From Anniella stebbinsi (Eukaryota > Chordata > Lepidosauria > Squamata > Anniellidae), in contig JARDYH010000005.1 in the NCBI GenBank assembly GCA_029215795.1, forward strand, positions 40,058,001-40,122,000: a DNA stretch of 64,000 bases. Reading direction: 5' to 3'. The notes beneath the pieces are model-generated. The model was not told the origin of the DNA. It searched no databases and saw only the letters and a list, made by a program, of their open reading frames with translations. The translations under genes and the position numbers were made by a program. Numbering within the stretch: the first letter of the stretch is position 1; each line of letters begins with the position of its first letter. Positions 24,801 to 37,800 of the stretch are shown here, piece by piece.

Positions 24801-27800
24801 TTTAGGGGAAGGGAAGGATTGGCGACCACCTTTAATAATGGTACTTGGCCAACCCAAAATGTGTGGACACCTGATCTTGCATAATGATGTGATACTGCTA
24901 ATTGACATTTACCGCATTCTAAATTTCTTAGAAATGCCAGGCTCACCATTCCTACTTTTGAAGGAGTCATGCTCCCAGGAGGAAAACTCATAGCATCATA
25001 GTATTCTGTGTAACAGAGGTGGTGGATTATTGGACTGATCATGTCTTGTCATAGAGAAAAAGTTAATATTTTCTTGTCCACCAAATAATTTAAGCTTTAA
25101 CTGCCACATTTTTAGAAACTATTATTCATTCAACAGTTTCACAGCCACATGACGCATTAAGCACATTGACAAGTATTTTTAAAATGCTCGTCTGGGATGG
25201 CTCAATACTGAGTGAGAAGGGCTTTTGTGCAGCCTCTTCTTCCTCTCCTCTGGACCTCTTTAGTTGCATAGATCAGGACAATACATCATCTATCCTTGAG
25301 TTCCTGAGCTCCCTTGAGTTCCTGAGCTCCCCTCTCTTGCAGTACTAGCTCCCTTTGCCCGAGAGGATGCTCACAGTGCCCTATAGAGCCAAAGTCTGAG
25401 CTGTCTTGCTCTGTCATTTTGAGACGTTATATTAAGCCCCTATACCACAAAAGTACTAGAGATAAATGGTATTCTTAAAATGTGTTCAGACTGATAGTTT
25501 TTCTTCTTCTTATTATTGCATAAGAAGGAAAAATGGTTCTCAATAAAGAAGAAAATACTTGTCTTCCTGCTTTCCCTCATCCTAGCCATTATACTTCTGT
25601 TTCTTGTGGGAGGGTGGAGGGTGCACCAGCGCCCACTCCCATGCCTGAGTTTGGCTGAAGAGCATGATGGTCTCCCCTGCTGATTTGATTGTAACTGAAC
25701 ACGTTTAATTGTTTGAAGCAGTTGGACTGAAGAGCTAGTGGTGCCTGCGTGGCCCTTCGTATTGCTTTCCTCCTTCCTCTTAATTTCTGCCTCTTTTCCC
25801 CACTGCCACGAAGGTGCATTTTTGGCAAGCAAAGTAGGATAATATGGGTAATTAAGTAGAGGTTCAAGGCAAGTGGCATTGCTCGCCGTATTTTATGTAT
25901 CTCCACCCATTACCCCAGATAACTTCTTCACTTTTGGTGCATTACTTAAACATTGAAGCAGGAAATATCCCCATGTCCAGATGTTCTTAGCTCTTTTAAT
26001 AAACCATAATTGCTTTTCCCAAAGGTTGCACACACTCATTCATTAAGGATAGCCTTTGACAATGAATTTGACTGGGAAGTTTGTGAACAGTCTGCTTCTG
26101 AATTCACTTGGCCTGCAGATGGTGTTCCGTGGGTTTTCCCTCCCTTCTTCGCGCTGTCTCAGGGCTCTGTTCTGTTTTGTTTATGCAAGTTTTTTACTCA
26201 TGCCCCTCATTGAATTAGGTCACTCTTTCCCCCTCCTCTTTTTGTTGTGTTGACTGACCTACCAATTTTGTATCTTCAGCTGCACATTCTTTCCCCAAGG
26301 TCATTGATACACAACTGGAAACATCTGTCGTAATACCGGTCATAGCTGGACTCAGCTAGCCCATTTCACCCAGCTCCAGCCACTTAGAGTGTCTCCCAGT
26401 TTTTTATATTCACGCCAGTTCTTTCCCCTTTCAAGTGTCATTCTCTGATAACATATTTATTGTCCTTGCTGATTAGGCTGCTGCTGATGGCTGTGTACAA
26501 ACAGCTTTCAGCCCTGGAAATTAAGTCAGTTTTGTCCAGTTCTCAGCAGGTCAGGTTGTTAACATCATGTGAAATACAGCTCTCATTTCTTTAGCTATCA
26601 GCTTAAAGCTCTGCATGTATGTATTATAAATGTAGTTGATTTGCTGGTCTCAAAGAGAAACATATAATCACATCCAGTGCATACCTTTTACTGGTTGCAA
26701 GTGTTTCTTTAGGGTGGTAAGCTATGACTTGGTGGAGAACCCTCTGTGGCAGAAGCTGAACTGGATAGAAATGCAGGTAGCACACCTTTTGGCAAGTCTT
26801 AACTTTGGGGACAGTTGGTGATATTTCAGATTTGTTGGTGCCGTTTCAGATCTTCTTCAGCCCATACTGGTCCCTGCAGGTCCATATAGCTAACAAGGAC
26901 TCGTGCAGGAAGGGCAAGAACTGTACATCATGAGATAGTTTCCTAGGGGGAAAAGTACATTGCATCACTCACTGGTGACACCCTAATAACCTATTCATAA
27001 GGCTGCCATTACTATACAGTAAACTCTGATCCACTGCCTTGGGTGTCACTTGCCAGAAACAGAAGTACCATTTCCCATTATATGCAGTCTGTCTATCTAT
27101 CTATATCTATTTATATCTCTATATTGTGGGTGGGAGTTACTTAGAAAGGTATCAGGATTGTTAGGATAATTCCCCCACAAGCTGCTATTAACATTTTATT
27201 GATTATTCACAAAAAAATAAAAAGTATTCATAATGCAATCTCCTATTTAAACCCCCCCCCCCCCGCATATTCGTTATCTGTTGAATTAGCAAAAACTTCC
27301 TCCCCAAAGTTAATTTCAAAGTTTAACGAAGAATTAAGACAACAAGCACATTTCTAGAAATAGTTGTCAAATTGCATTGACGTTCTCTGGATTGTCTTGT
27401 GGTACAGCATTTGTTGTTTGAGCAAATTTAGAAGGTCTCCTGCCCAATTGTCATTTATTGGGCAAAGGGGGGGGGGGGAAATCTTCCAGAAATCTGATAT
27501 AATGGTAGTCTTATAATTCAAAGTATAGTCATTTTTGGATGTGTCCAAATTGTGGGAAGGTGTCCCAGAATAAAGTAATTGAGAATTGTATTTTCAAAAC
27601 AATAACAACCCTAAAGTGATTCTGTCAATGACATCTTTCCAAAAAGCATCAGTTAACAAAGCAATTTCAAAATAATGTGGACTATAGTAGTTTGCGAACT
27701 GCCAAATCCCCAGCACTTGTTGTTCATTAACATGCCCACATGAGCTAGAAAGCTACATTTGATTCACAAATTGATCCAAGACACCTTGATTAGTAGAAAA

Positions 27801-27940
27801 ATATGACAATGGAACTTAAGTACAGTTCTCAGTTTCACAAGAGGGCATGAAATATCCCTCAAAATGTTTAGGGTATTTTCACATTAGGTAGATAAGTGAA
27901 GCTTTGTAATAGTTTTATCTCCTAAATGGATAAACTAACC
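21813..27940. other. Gene-poor intron stretch upstream of ARSG coding exons
   Basis: No exon with convincing similarity or splice sites was found on either strand. It holds simple tracts (CA at 22939-22948, C14 at 27251-27264, G11 at 27468-27478), a short duplication of gagttcctgagctccc at 25298-25330, and unclassified sequence. It is probably ARSG 5' intron, by analogy with the mammalian gene. Confidence 0.5.
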
Positions 27941-27961
27941 CCCACCCCCATTTATCTAGAT

Positions 27962-28149
27962 CAGTAGCCTTCAACTGGTCCAGACCCAAGGCCCACCTTG
28001 GACTTGTAACCTGCAACATGGGACCCACTTTCACAATTTTCTCCATGCCTAATATGGCAGCAAAACTGTGGCAACAGCATTGCCGCGGCCCATCTGGACT
28101 GTTCTTGTGACCCGCTTTTGGATCGTGACCCACCAGTTGAAGACCACTG
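27962..28149. mobile_element. hAT-like MITE, ~188 bp
   Basis: The termini cagtagccttcaactggt and accagttgaagaccactg are inverted repeats. The left flank atctagat fits the hAT target preference; the right flank acctggac is only a 5 of 8 match, so the duplication is decayed. Confidence 0.6.
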
Positions 28150-28440
28150 ACCTGGACACCTGGAAATCTCAGGATTTGGTTTACCTCATAGTAGCTGCAA
28201 GAACAGACAAAACAAGTTTCTCATGGGATGGAATGTTAGCGTTTGGCGTTTTTGTTGGCCTTTGATACACTTCAGTCAGTCTTGGGTTGAAATAGTTGGA
28301 TGGGGTGGGTTCCAGTAACAAGCAGGAACATGTATCCATCCTTGCAGAATGCAAGCTGGATTTTTAATTTTTTAAAAAATAATATATAAAAGTGATACAA
28401 ATTTGTTCAAACCTATAAAACACAGAATATACAACTAGTT

Positions 28441-28473
28441 AAACAAACAAACAAACAAACAAACAAACAAACA
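28441..28473. repeat. (AAAC)n microsatellite
   Basis: About eight uninterrupted AAAC units. Confidence 0.95.
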
Positions 28474-28556
28474 CATAGTCACATAGACAAATGTCATTGT
28501 TGCCAGTCAGAGTCAAAGTCTCAAAGCAAGGGAAGCACATGGAGATTTAAAAAAGA

Positions 28557-29200
28557 ATCTTATTGTCCAGATCGTATAGAACTGAATAGACCTGACCATG
28601 AGTCACCAAAGCAGACTGAAATCCATCATCTCGCTCAATAAAGTTAATGATGGGTGGCCATGTACATTCAAGTGTGTCGATACCTGATTGGTCTTTTAAA
28701 TGTCCAACTTGCAGAATCAGTTTCTCCAGTTGTGTCAAGTTCCACACTCTCCCATACCAATCATTCAAATCGGAATCACACTTCCAGTTTTTGCCAAAAA
28801 ACAAACACAAACAAAACCTGTCTAGAAGCCAAATAGTTAATATTGAATTTGTTATATAAATTAAGAAAAACAAGACCTGGATCAAGACTAATTGATTGAT
28901 TGGTAATTTTGTTAATTTGATTTTCAAACTTAACCCCAAAGAGTTGAACAAGTGGGTAAGTCCACCGGTGATGGAGGTATGTACTAATGGTTCCACCCCT
29001 CCTCCAGCATAGCGGAAATTTACTTTTAGGTATTCTTGCAAGTTTCACTGGAGTGAAGTGCCATCTGTAAATCACATTGATTGAACTTTCTGTAGTGTGG
29101 GCTAAGATTGATTTCAGTGAATGGGCAGACCAACTTTTTTTTTTGCCAGTTTTGTCATTTATTATGCAAGTTGGATTTTGTATGATGCTTTTGCTTCCTG
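28557..29200 (-). mobile_element. Probable L1-like LINE fragment, reverse orientation
   Basis: A minus-strand ORF of about 164 codons (29041-28547) has the tryptophan-rich C-terminal look of L1 ORF2 (DWYGRVWNLTQLEKL, CTWPPIINFI). I cannot place it more closely. The alternative is a chance ORF, since AT-rich DNA makes long ORFs uncommon but not impossible. Confidence 0.4.
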
Positions 29201-30540
29201 GTGAATGATGATACGGGAGGGGTATTTATATACATCTGAATTTGCAAATTGTGCATTAGCCCTTGCATTTATAATAATTTTAAAATCTGTATGCTTACCT
29301 TCTGTGCAGTCTGCACAGACCAGTGACTCCTATATGACCTATCCTTTGCATGTCCTCTCTTCTATCAAGTTTTAGATCTAGACAAAATTACTTTCCAAAT
29401 AACCTTCAAATTGCAATAAGTACAAAGGACAGTTCAGGCATGACTGTTTATACAGTCAGAATGTATATAACTGATGTGTGGTGATGATTTGGAAGTGCAG
29501 ATGTGTTCACCTTTCTGTGTATTCTCCCTCTCCTTGTATTAATCTTGGTGTACATAAAGTACACAAAAAAGAAATCTACCTGTGCATTTGAAAATTGCTG
29601 TTCCAGTGTCTGCCAAAGTGTAATGCATTCCCCTCCCTCCTTCCTTCTTTTTGTCTTCTGGAACAGGCAAACTGGGTATGTCAAAGCAGGCATCCTGAAA
29701 GAAGAAAATAACATTTTACACCAAACTGCAAAAAATGCAAAACATATCAGTAAAAATGATGGCATAATAAATAATATCAGGGATATCATTCTGACAGTTT
29801 TGGAGAGAGACATTGATGCAGAAGCTGCAAGAAAACATGGGAAAAACAATGTCATCATCCCAATCTTCTCCTGCCAGTTTCATATTGACAAATAACAGTT
29901 TTAAAAATGAAAAACTGCAATGAAAATGCCAGTAGAGCTATTGTCTTCCAATAACCTTTTTAGAAAGTACGTGTTGCAATTGGCAAGAAAGAGGTAGGCA
30001 GTGATACTGGGATCAAAACTGTCGTAGCCATTACCATCCTATTCACAATAATATTGTCATGACCTTTATTATTGTTGTTACTTATACTACTATTTAATTT
30101 TCTTAGATGCCTTTCTCAAAAAAAGACTCAACAATTACCCATCCATTATAATCCTTTATTTATTATGATTATAACTAATTACCACTTATTTTATTAAATG
30201 GGGGACCCCTCTCCCTGCTCTACTTAGAGCCAAGGAACTAGCCTGGCTATTCATGCCAAGAGAGACCTTCAGGTGCCATTCTCTTGCTTGAGCCTGCCTG
30301 TGTGTAGTGAGGCTTTGTGCTTTGCCACACAGTTAGGCTGACAGTCTGTCCTTTCTCCAGCAGCTGCCTGGGTCAAATGGTTCGTCATGACTTTGCCTCA
30401 GTACATGGCTGCCAATTACAAGGGCTCCCAGGCTGCAGGAGTTCCTTGTGCCCCTGTGTTGGTATTAGGACATGAGCCCAATTTCCATTTTTCTATCCCA
30501 CCTACAAATCTGTGATGGTTGTTAGCATAACGAATCCTGG
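29201..30540. other. Intron stretch without a recognised gene
   Basis: ORFs of about 130 codons on both strands (29448-29895) overlap each other and read as low-complexity or lysine/asparagine-rich translations without family similarity; taken as chance. Confidence 0.45.
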
Positions 30541-30550
30541 AAAGCTGTAG

Positions 30551-30765
30551 GCTGGCCTTCCCCAACCTGGGCCAGATCTACATCTTTGAAAACGGTTTGA
30601 AAACTGTATGTGGAGTGGGTCCTGGGCCCCAACTGTTGTCATTTCTGTTATAAACCATTTAAAGCAGTAGTGTAGCTCCTGCCCAGGTGTCCTCCACATG
30701 TGTTGGGCTACGCTCTCAGCAACCCCAGGCAGCATGTTCCCCAGGTTGGGGAAGCTTGCTATAAG
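30551..30765. mobile_element. Palindromic MITE split by a second MITE
   Basis: The outer arms ggccttccccaacctgg (30553) and ccaggttggggaagc (30751) belong to the CCAGATG-type family. The interior 30570-30684 is a different element, beginning gccagatctacatc and ending gtagtgtagctcctgcc. Confidence 0.65.
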
Positions 30766-31641
30766 CTATCTCAAGAAGGTTATCCAAAGGAAGGAGAAAA
30801 GTGTGCCCATCCACAACCAGGATGGCATGCAGAAATTCTGGGTGAGTCGTGCTGCTCAGCTGGCCAAATAGAGGCTTGGCTTTGTGAGACAAGGCGTTAT
30901 GTAGGCCTTGCCTCAAGTCTCACAGTGCTAATCTTGCAATGTCAGACATTAGAGAAGGATAGAGATTCAGTAGGATGTTCCCAGCCCACAGACAGTTAGT
31001 TGTTCTTCAGTCCCATGAATGAAGGGTGCTATATTAAATGGATTTACTTCAAGTAAAGCATACATAGACAGGAGTGTGCTGATAGTTGTGACTGATCTTC
31101 CCATTGATTTCATTGGGCTTTCTCTGGAGTTGGATCCCGATGTCCGAAGAATCTGCATATTCACCACCTCCTTACTTACTGTCCAAAGCTAGGTTAAGTA
31201 AGTCTGCTGCAGACTTTGACCAAAACTGGAGTCTATTGATGGATTTGGGATCCTTTCTCCTATGGAGAAGTGGGGTAGAACTTAGCAAATTTCTGCTGGG
31301 TTCCACCACTTTTCTCCATGCTGGGAGAACCTTTGCAGAGGGCTTTACCACAAACTCCATCTGATTATATTACCGCCTCAGGGCAACACCTATAGACCTT
31401 GTATAGTCTGCAGCCCACTCTTCATAAATCATGTCATAACTGCAGCTATTGCCTCTGGGATTTTCTAATCTCTGTTTCTGATTTCCTTTTTTGCAGAACT
31501 GAGGGAATGCTCCTGATGATATGAGGTACTTATGCTACCTCTGAAAAAAGCAGTGTGAAATGTGTCTTTTTTTAGTGTGAGGACGTTTTAACTAATTGCC
31601 AACATTCGTGAGATGCCTCCTAGTGGTATGTTCCTGATACC

Positions 31642-31871
31642 ATGGATATTCTGCTTCTTAAACCACTGCTATTGGTGCTGACTGGCTGTTTCATTGGACT
31701 GTTCTACTATCACCATCCAAGTCTCACTCTGAGTGGGAAAAGATCAGGCTACAAAAAACCAAATTTCATTATAATTTTAGCAGACGATGTTGGATGGGGA
31801 GACCTTGGGGCCAACTGGGGCCAGAGAAAAGACACTCCTTACTTGAATAAGATGGCGATGGAAGGAATGAG
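31642..31871 (+). CDS. ARSG: ARSG coding exon 1 (start, signal peptide, first metal ligands)
   Basis: Residues 1-77. The start [19 protein letters not shown] gives a typical signal peptide. It is followed by [19 protein letters not shown], the sulfatase N-terminal motif with the paired metal-binding aspartates. The ATG context ataccATGg has G at +4. The donor is atgag|gtaagc at 31871/31872. The non-coding start of this exon is unclear: acceptor-like sites lie at 31497 (ttttttgcag) and 31576 (tttttttag). Confidence 0.94.
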
Positions 31872-34800
31872 GTAAGCTTCAAACCAATGCTTAGCGCCAC
31901 TATTGTCATTGTTGTTGTTTATAAAATGCCTACAATTTTCCAGGCACTGTACAAAGATTTTAAAAATGGCACAGACCCTGTTCTCAAGCTTACAGTCTAA
32001 AGGATATGACACAAAAGGAGAAAGATGAGGAGAGAGAAGATGAAAACAAGCACATCTAGGGACCGAAGCTTTCCTATTAATTTATGACCAGGTAGAATGA
32101 CCATGAGAAAAACAGTTCTGGGAGAGGAGAAGCTAAATGGTGGTACCGGCTGGGTCAATGGAGTGGCTGTTTGGTCCTACTTCTCCCATAGCTGTAGCCA
32201 GGCAGAAAGGCTGCTAAGAGACAAAGATGCTCCCTGATTCTACCAGCATCATCTTCTGGAACCTGTCTTGCAGGAAGGACCAGGCCCACTGCGGAGTAGT
32301 ACCCCAACTTTCTAATTCTTACGTATTTCTGAGGTCAGTTAGCTTCTCCACTATTTTTTTCCTGATTCTACAGGATAGCTCTGTTAGATTTTTGCAACAA
32401 AAAGGACAAAGAATCCTGTGACACCTTAAAGCAGCCTTCCCCTGCCAGATGAACTCCATATGTCTTGGACTACAGCTCCCATTATTCCCAGCCATTACTT
32501 GCTGGAAATGGTGGGAGCTGTAGTCAAACACATCTGTAGGGAACAGGTTGAGAGAGCCTGCTTTAAAACTAAAATTTATGATGGCATAAGCTGTATTGAG
32601 GATGACTTCCTAAGTTGTACTAGCATTTCCCCCCAAAACTTCACCTGTCAAAGCAATTGCCTATTTAATAAAACGCATCAGCATTTTATTAATAGTCACT
32701 TTATTATTCTTGCAGGCATTCCCTTTTTAGAATCTTATTGCTGATCATTATATATTGATTTTATGCTGTATGGTTTAACGTTTTCATGCTGCCTGTTTTC
32801 ATGCTTGTTTTACTGATTGTTTTTTCTTGTTTAAATGGTTTTAACTTGGTATGCCACCCAGGGTATTTTGTATATAGACAGTATATAAATTGAATAAATA
32901 ACAATAATAATTAATAATAATAATAATAATAATTTACACTAATTATTGAAGACATTTTGTTTGATTTCTTTTAAAACCTAATTTACCACTAGCTTTCTTA
33001 GTCACGTTTTCAAGCTTTCTTCTATAACTGCAAGAGCTATGAAACATTTTCATACAAAAAGGCTCCCTATTAATCCATGATTGTGTTGTTAGGATGGTTG
33101 TGTTTTTGGGATTTTAGTAATGTTCTGAGAGTTTATAGCTCCTCAAAAGACGTCAGCAATGGCCTGTAAAACCTGCCCAAGCAAACTGTAAGTCAAGGAG
33201 CTGAGATAGCCACAGCGATTGGGACTTCTGTTTGTTTACTGTGGACATTTCTATTCTACATTGCCCATCCTGAACTTAGTTGCTTCATACCATTGTGGCA
33301 CGTATATAAACCCTGGGGAGTGGCTGATTAAAAGAATTACTTCAGCTGACCAGCTTTCTCTCTGCAAATTAGAGTGCTTTCTCTTAATGTGGTCCAACAC
33401 AATGTAGTTTTGCAAAACATTTCAGCAGAGTACACTATAAAAAGAAAGGTTTTAATTCAGAGAGCAAGGCTCTGTTGCTTTCATATCTATTTGGCAATTA
33501 TATATTGGTTTAGAGTGTGCAGGGTGATTTACATATATTATTTGAGTAACCTTACAACAACTCTGTAGGAATAGTTAATTCTTCAGATACTGTGGAAAGG
33601 AGGCTGGGAGAGAGAGAGGCAGGTCACACATAACAGCTAATTGTAGGTTAATTAATTAATTAATTAATTGCTCAATCCATGATTTGCCATGTTGGAACGG
33701 GAGTAAGAGAGTGCGCTGCCTCCTGTGCAGTCCACTTTTAATCAGCAACCTACAATCGACTGGGTTGTAGATTGTTGAGCATAACATTTGAACCAAGAGC
33801 ACTAGGTTGTTTAGGGGCTAAACAATCCAGCCATTAACAACAAACCATAGGTTAACCAGGTCAGCGTGCCTTGCCAAAAGCCAGTGATGAGTTTGTGCCT
33901 AAGGTATGATTTTGAGCCATATTCTGCCAATTCTCACTGAATGATCAAGGAGGCTGTTGTTCTTGTCCAATCAAATGTTCTTTATCCTTTAAACAAGTGT
34001 TCATATGTAACAGAGGAAGCTCCAACTCAAGTCTTTTATACTTACAAAGGAAGTATTGTAGCATACAATATTTTCAAAATGGAGCCTACCACACATGGAG
34101 TAGTTCCTCCTCTCCCACAACCAGAAAAGCCCTGTTGCACAAGCGGTGGGTCCCGTGAGCACATGGGCACAGTAGGATTCTACCCATGGATTGTAATAAA
34201 CAAGATGTTGACAGTCGCATGAGGAAAGATTATGGTAACTGTGACCCTTACATGTTCTCCCTATAGTTTCCCTTAATCTCATAAGAACCCCCCCCCCCCC
34301 CCCCCCCCCGCTCCCTGTTGTTGTCCGTGAGTTTTTAAAATTCTAGTCTGGCTGTTAACTTCTCACTTCGAAGCTGAATGTAAATGCAGTGCAAAAACTT
34401 AAGCTGTTGCAAAGTCTATACTTGCCTGCCCACTACATGATGCTAGTCTCCAGAAACATAACACTTTATGTTTTGGTCCTGCTAAGTTCTTCAAGGTTCT
34501 CGTTGGAATCAATTACCATTTCGCCAGATTAATAACCACAAGGCCGTTCACGACCTGGGTGTTATCCAAAAGAAGCATGCATTCTGAAAGTCCATAATGG
34601 AGAAGTGTGACACTCCAAAAGCAAATCAATCTAATTTGGAGTCAACCCGATTAGGGAATGGGTCCCCTAGTAGATAACTTCTAGCCTGGTTGGAAATGCC
34701 ATACAGTTGGGAGACTTCATAAAGCTCCACTTGTGAAGAGAGCAACTTTCTCATCATTCACTGATCCTGCTTTTTCTCAACTGTCACACCAAGAGTGTGA

Positions 34801-37800
34801 CAGTTGAGCTGTACCCTCAGGATGCCAAGTTGGTAGGTTTGTTGTGCAGCCCCCATTTTGCTAATTCTGAGAGTAAGAGGATGTTTGTATGTACCTTACA
34901 ACTGCTGGGCCTTTTCACTGTCTACTTATAGGTAAATCAAGAAGTGGATGGAAATACAGCCTGTTGTTTCTTGCAACCCTAGAGGGCTTTATTGCCCCCA
35001 AAGCATAACAATGGCAAGGCTGTGGGAATAGACCTTTCAGCAAAGGTCACAGGGTATAAGATGGGGTCATGGGTCTGACCAGCTATCCAAGGTAGCCAAG
35101 GACAGCACTGCCTCTTCTACAGAAAAGTGCCAGCACTAATTAGAGCTGGTTGTGCCATGAATTATTCTAAGTATCTGAAATATTATCTAAAGGGGAGTTA
35201 CAAGGAAGAGACTAGGACTGTAATAGTAAGGTTACAAGTTAAGGTAAGTTGCACTAAACTAAATTGATTAGAGATACTTTTTTTCAAAAAAAAAGGGAAT
35301 GCAACGGTGCACTTTGCACGTCATTGTAACCCAGGGATTTTTCTCCTTCTACCGTAATTCTTGAACCTGGGGTCATCCCATGAAGCTGTGGGAGATTCAG
35401 GAACAGATAAAAGGAGTACCCCTTCACACAGCGCATGATTAAACTACGAATTCACTACAACAAGATGTGGTGATGGCTACCCATTTGAATGGCTTTAAAA
35501 GGGGGCTGTATAAATTCCTGGAGTACAAGGCTATCAATGGCTAAGTGCAACCTCCAGTATCAGAGGCAGTAAGCCTATATACACTAGTTGCTGGGGAACA
35601 TGGGTGGGAGGGTGCTGTTGCACCGTGCCCTGCTTGTGGGTCTTTGGTTGACAGCTGGTTGGCCACCGTGTAAACAAAGTACTGGAATAGATGGACCCTT
35701 GTGGGAGAGACAAGCCAGAAGTAACCAAGCCAGAAGTAACCAAGCCAGAAGTAACCAAACAGAGCATCCCTGGGTGATTTAGCCACTCCTGCTGGCAGGA
35801 AGAGCCAACAGGAGCAATCAAGCTGCATGAATTAGAATGCTGGCTTATTTGCCATGGCATGCAAAATGGTAAATAAACCATGGAACATCTCTTCTCTTCC
35901 TTCTCCCCCACCTCTAGATTTGTAGATTTTCATTCAGCCGCATCCACCTGCTCTCCATCACGTGCTTCTCTACTCACGGGACGACTCGGCCTTCGCAATG
36001 GAGTGACCCATAATTTTGCTGTGACATCAGTGGGCGGTCTCCCATTGAATGAGACAACATTAGCAGAAGTTTTGAAGGAAGCTGGTTATCTCACTGCTGT
36101 GATAGGTAATTTAATTCACTGCAAAGAAAAAAACTAACCTGGCTCTATTTTTAATTGCTTTATTTGCATTTTATTGCAGTTTCTCAGAAATGTTAACAGT
36201 GGCTGAATTCGGACAACACATTAGTCAATGGTGGGGTAATAATCAATTTTACAGTTATTCATCTAGTGGGTACTCCCCACACAACATGGTAATAAATAAT
36301 CAACCGTGGTGTGGATTAGGATCAGCACTGAGTTGACTATGGCAGCATTCAGATGACATGATAGTCAATACAACTGCCGATTGTTTCCTCACCCCCAGTT
36401 GCTTAATGTGCCGTCCGAATTCAGCCAGTAAGTTGTTTTCACACACAAAAACACATTCACATTTAAGAAACATCCTTTTGGTGAAACAAGAAAAATGAAT
36501 TGTAACTTTGAAAGTCTGCATGTTGTTGTTTTTTATACTGAAGAGCAAATCTTCATTGATGGTTTTCTGGTACAGAGGCAGATTCCTAACCTGTGTTACA
36601 TATAGATTTAGTTATAGGGAAGGGTTCACACATCACTGTTAGCCCTTCTTCTTCTTCTTCTTCTTCTTCTTCTTCTTCTTCTTCTTCTTCTCTGCCTCCT
36701 CCTCCTCCTCCTATCAGACGTTAGCTATCATTACAGTATTTTTGTTTTTGATGCCGCTGCTCTTCTTCCCACTGATCTTTTCCCTTCAGTTTTCCCTGGT
36801 ATGATAAGCTGGAGTATGGTGTATTTTTCTCCTCAAATAATATGACCAAGATACTGTAACTTTCTTCTTTTGAGGGTATTTATTAATTCCGTTTGTTTCT
36901 TTACCCTACATAGTATGTCCTCATTTGTTATTCAGTCAGTCCATGGTATCTTCAACATATGTCAGTATATCCACATTTCGAAAGATTAATAAGCTACTCG
37001 CAGTAGCTTATTTTGAAAATAAGCTGTTATCCCCCACATGATCAGACAAATAATCTACTTAGTTTATTTTCCCTGCCCTCACCCTTCCTCTCTGTATAGT
37101 TCTCCTGCTTGGCCAGGATAGCATCCCAACTTCCTTTGCATTGTAAACCAAATCCCAGTGTGCCCTGTGCCACCGCTACGTCACTTGCATGTCTCCGATT
37201 GGCCTGTCTTGTGCCAGGAGTGTATTCTTCTGTCTCTTCTGGATCCCTGCCATTATAGACACGTTGCCAATTGTTAGTTGCTTTTCCACTCACACACACC
37301 CCGCTCCACTCAACCAGCAGCACCCTGATGCTCAATGCATTCCTCTCTACTCCCTCTTTCCACTGCCCCTGTCTACTTCTCAGCCAGTTTCAAAGCTGTT
37401 CCTTTATCCCCTCCCATATGCATCAGAGGTCCCCTCTACAAGGATTCGCTTTTGCGCCTGGTTAGGCGATTATGCGCATAATCGCAGAAGCGCATTTATG
37501 CCTAATCCCTCTGCATGAGAGGCGCCGAGAGGCGGCGAAGCGCATTAAAGAATGTCCAAAATGCGCTTTACAAATAGTTAATGCGCATAAGCGCATATTC
37601 ACACAGTCAAAATGCGCTTTAACGGACGGAGCAAAATAAAACTCGTGATTTAACACGCATTTGATAATGCGCATAATCGGAGAGATAACGCGCCTCTATG
37701 CCCCATTTGCGCTCCGCTGGTGTGGAGGTAAATTTTTTAATGAGACTTCAAAGAGCATTAAACCTCTCTTGTAGAGGCAGCCAAAGCCTGAACAGGATGC

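Noticed and set aside
28441..28473. Regular short repeats considered as a CRISPR-like array
   Set aside because: It is a plain AAAC microsatellite without spacers, in a vertebrate genome.
29503..29895. 130-codon plus-strand ORF with a hydrophobic start
   Set aside because: A 136-codon ORF lies opposite. There is no family similarity and no splice context, so it is taken as chance.
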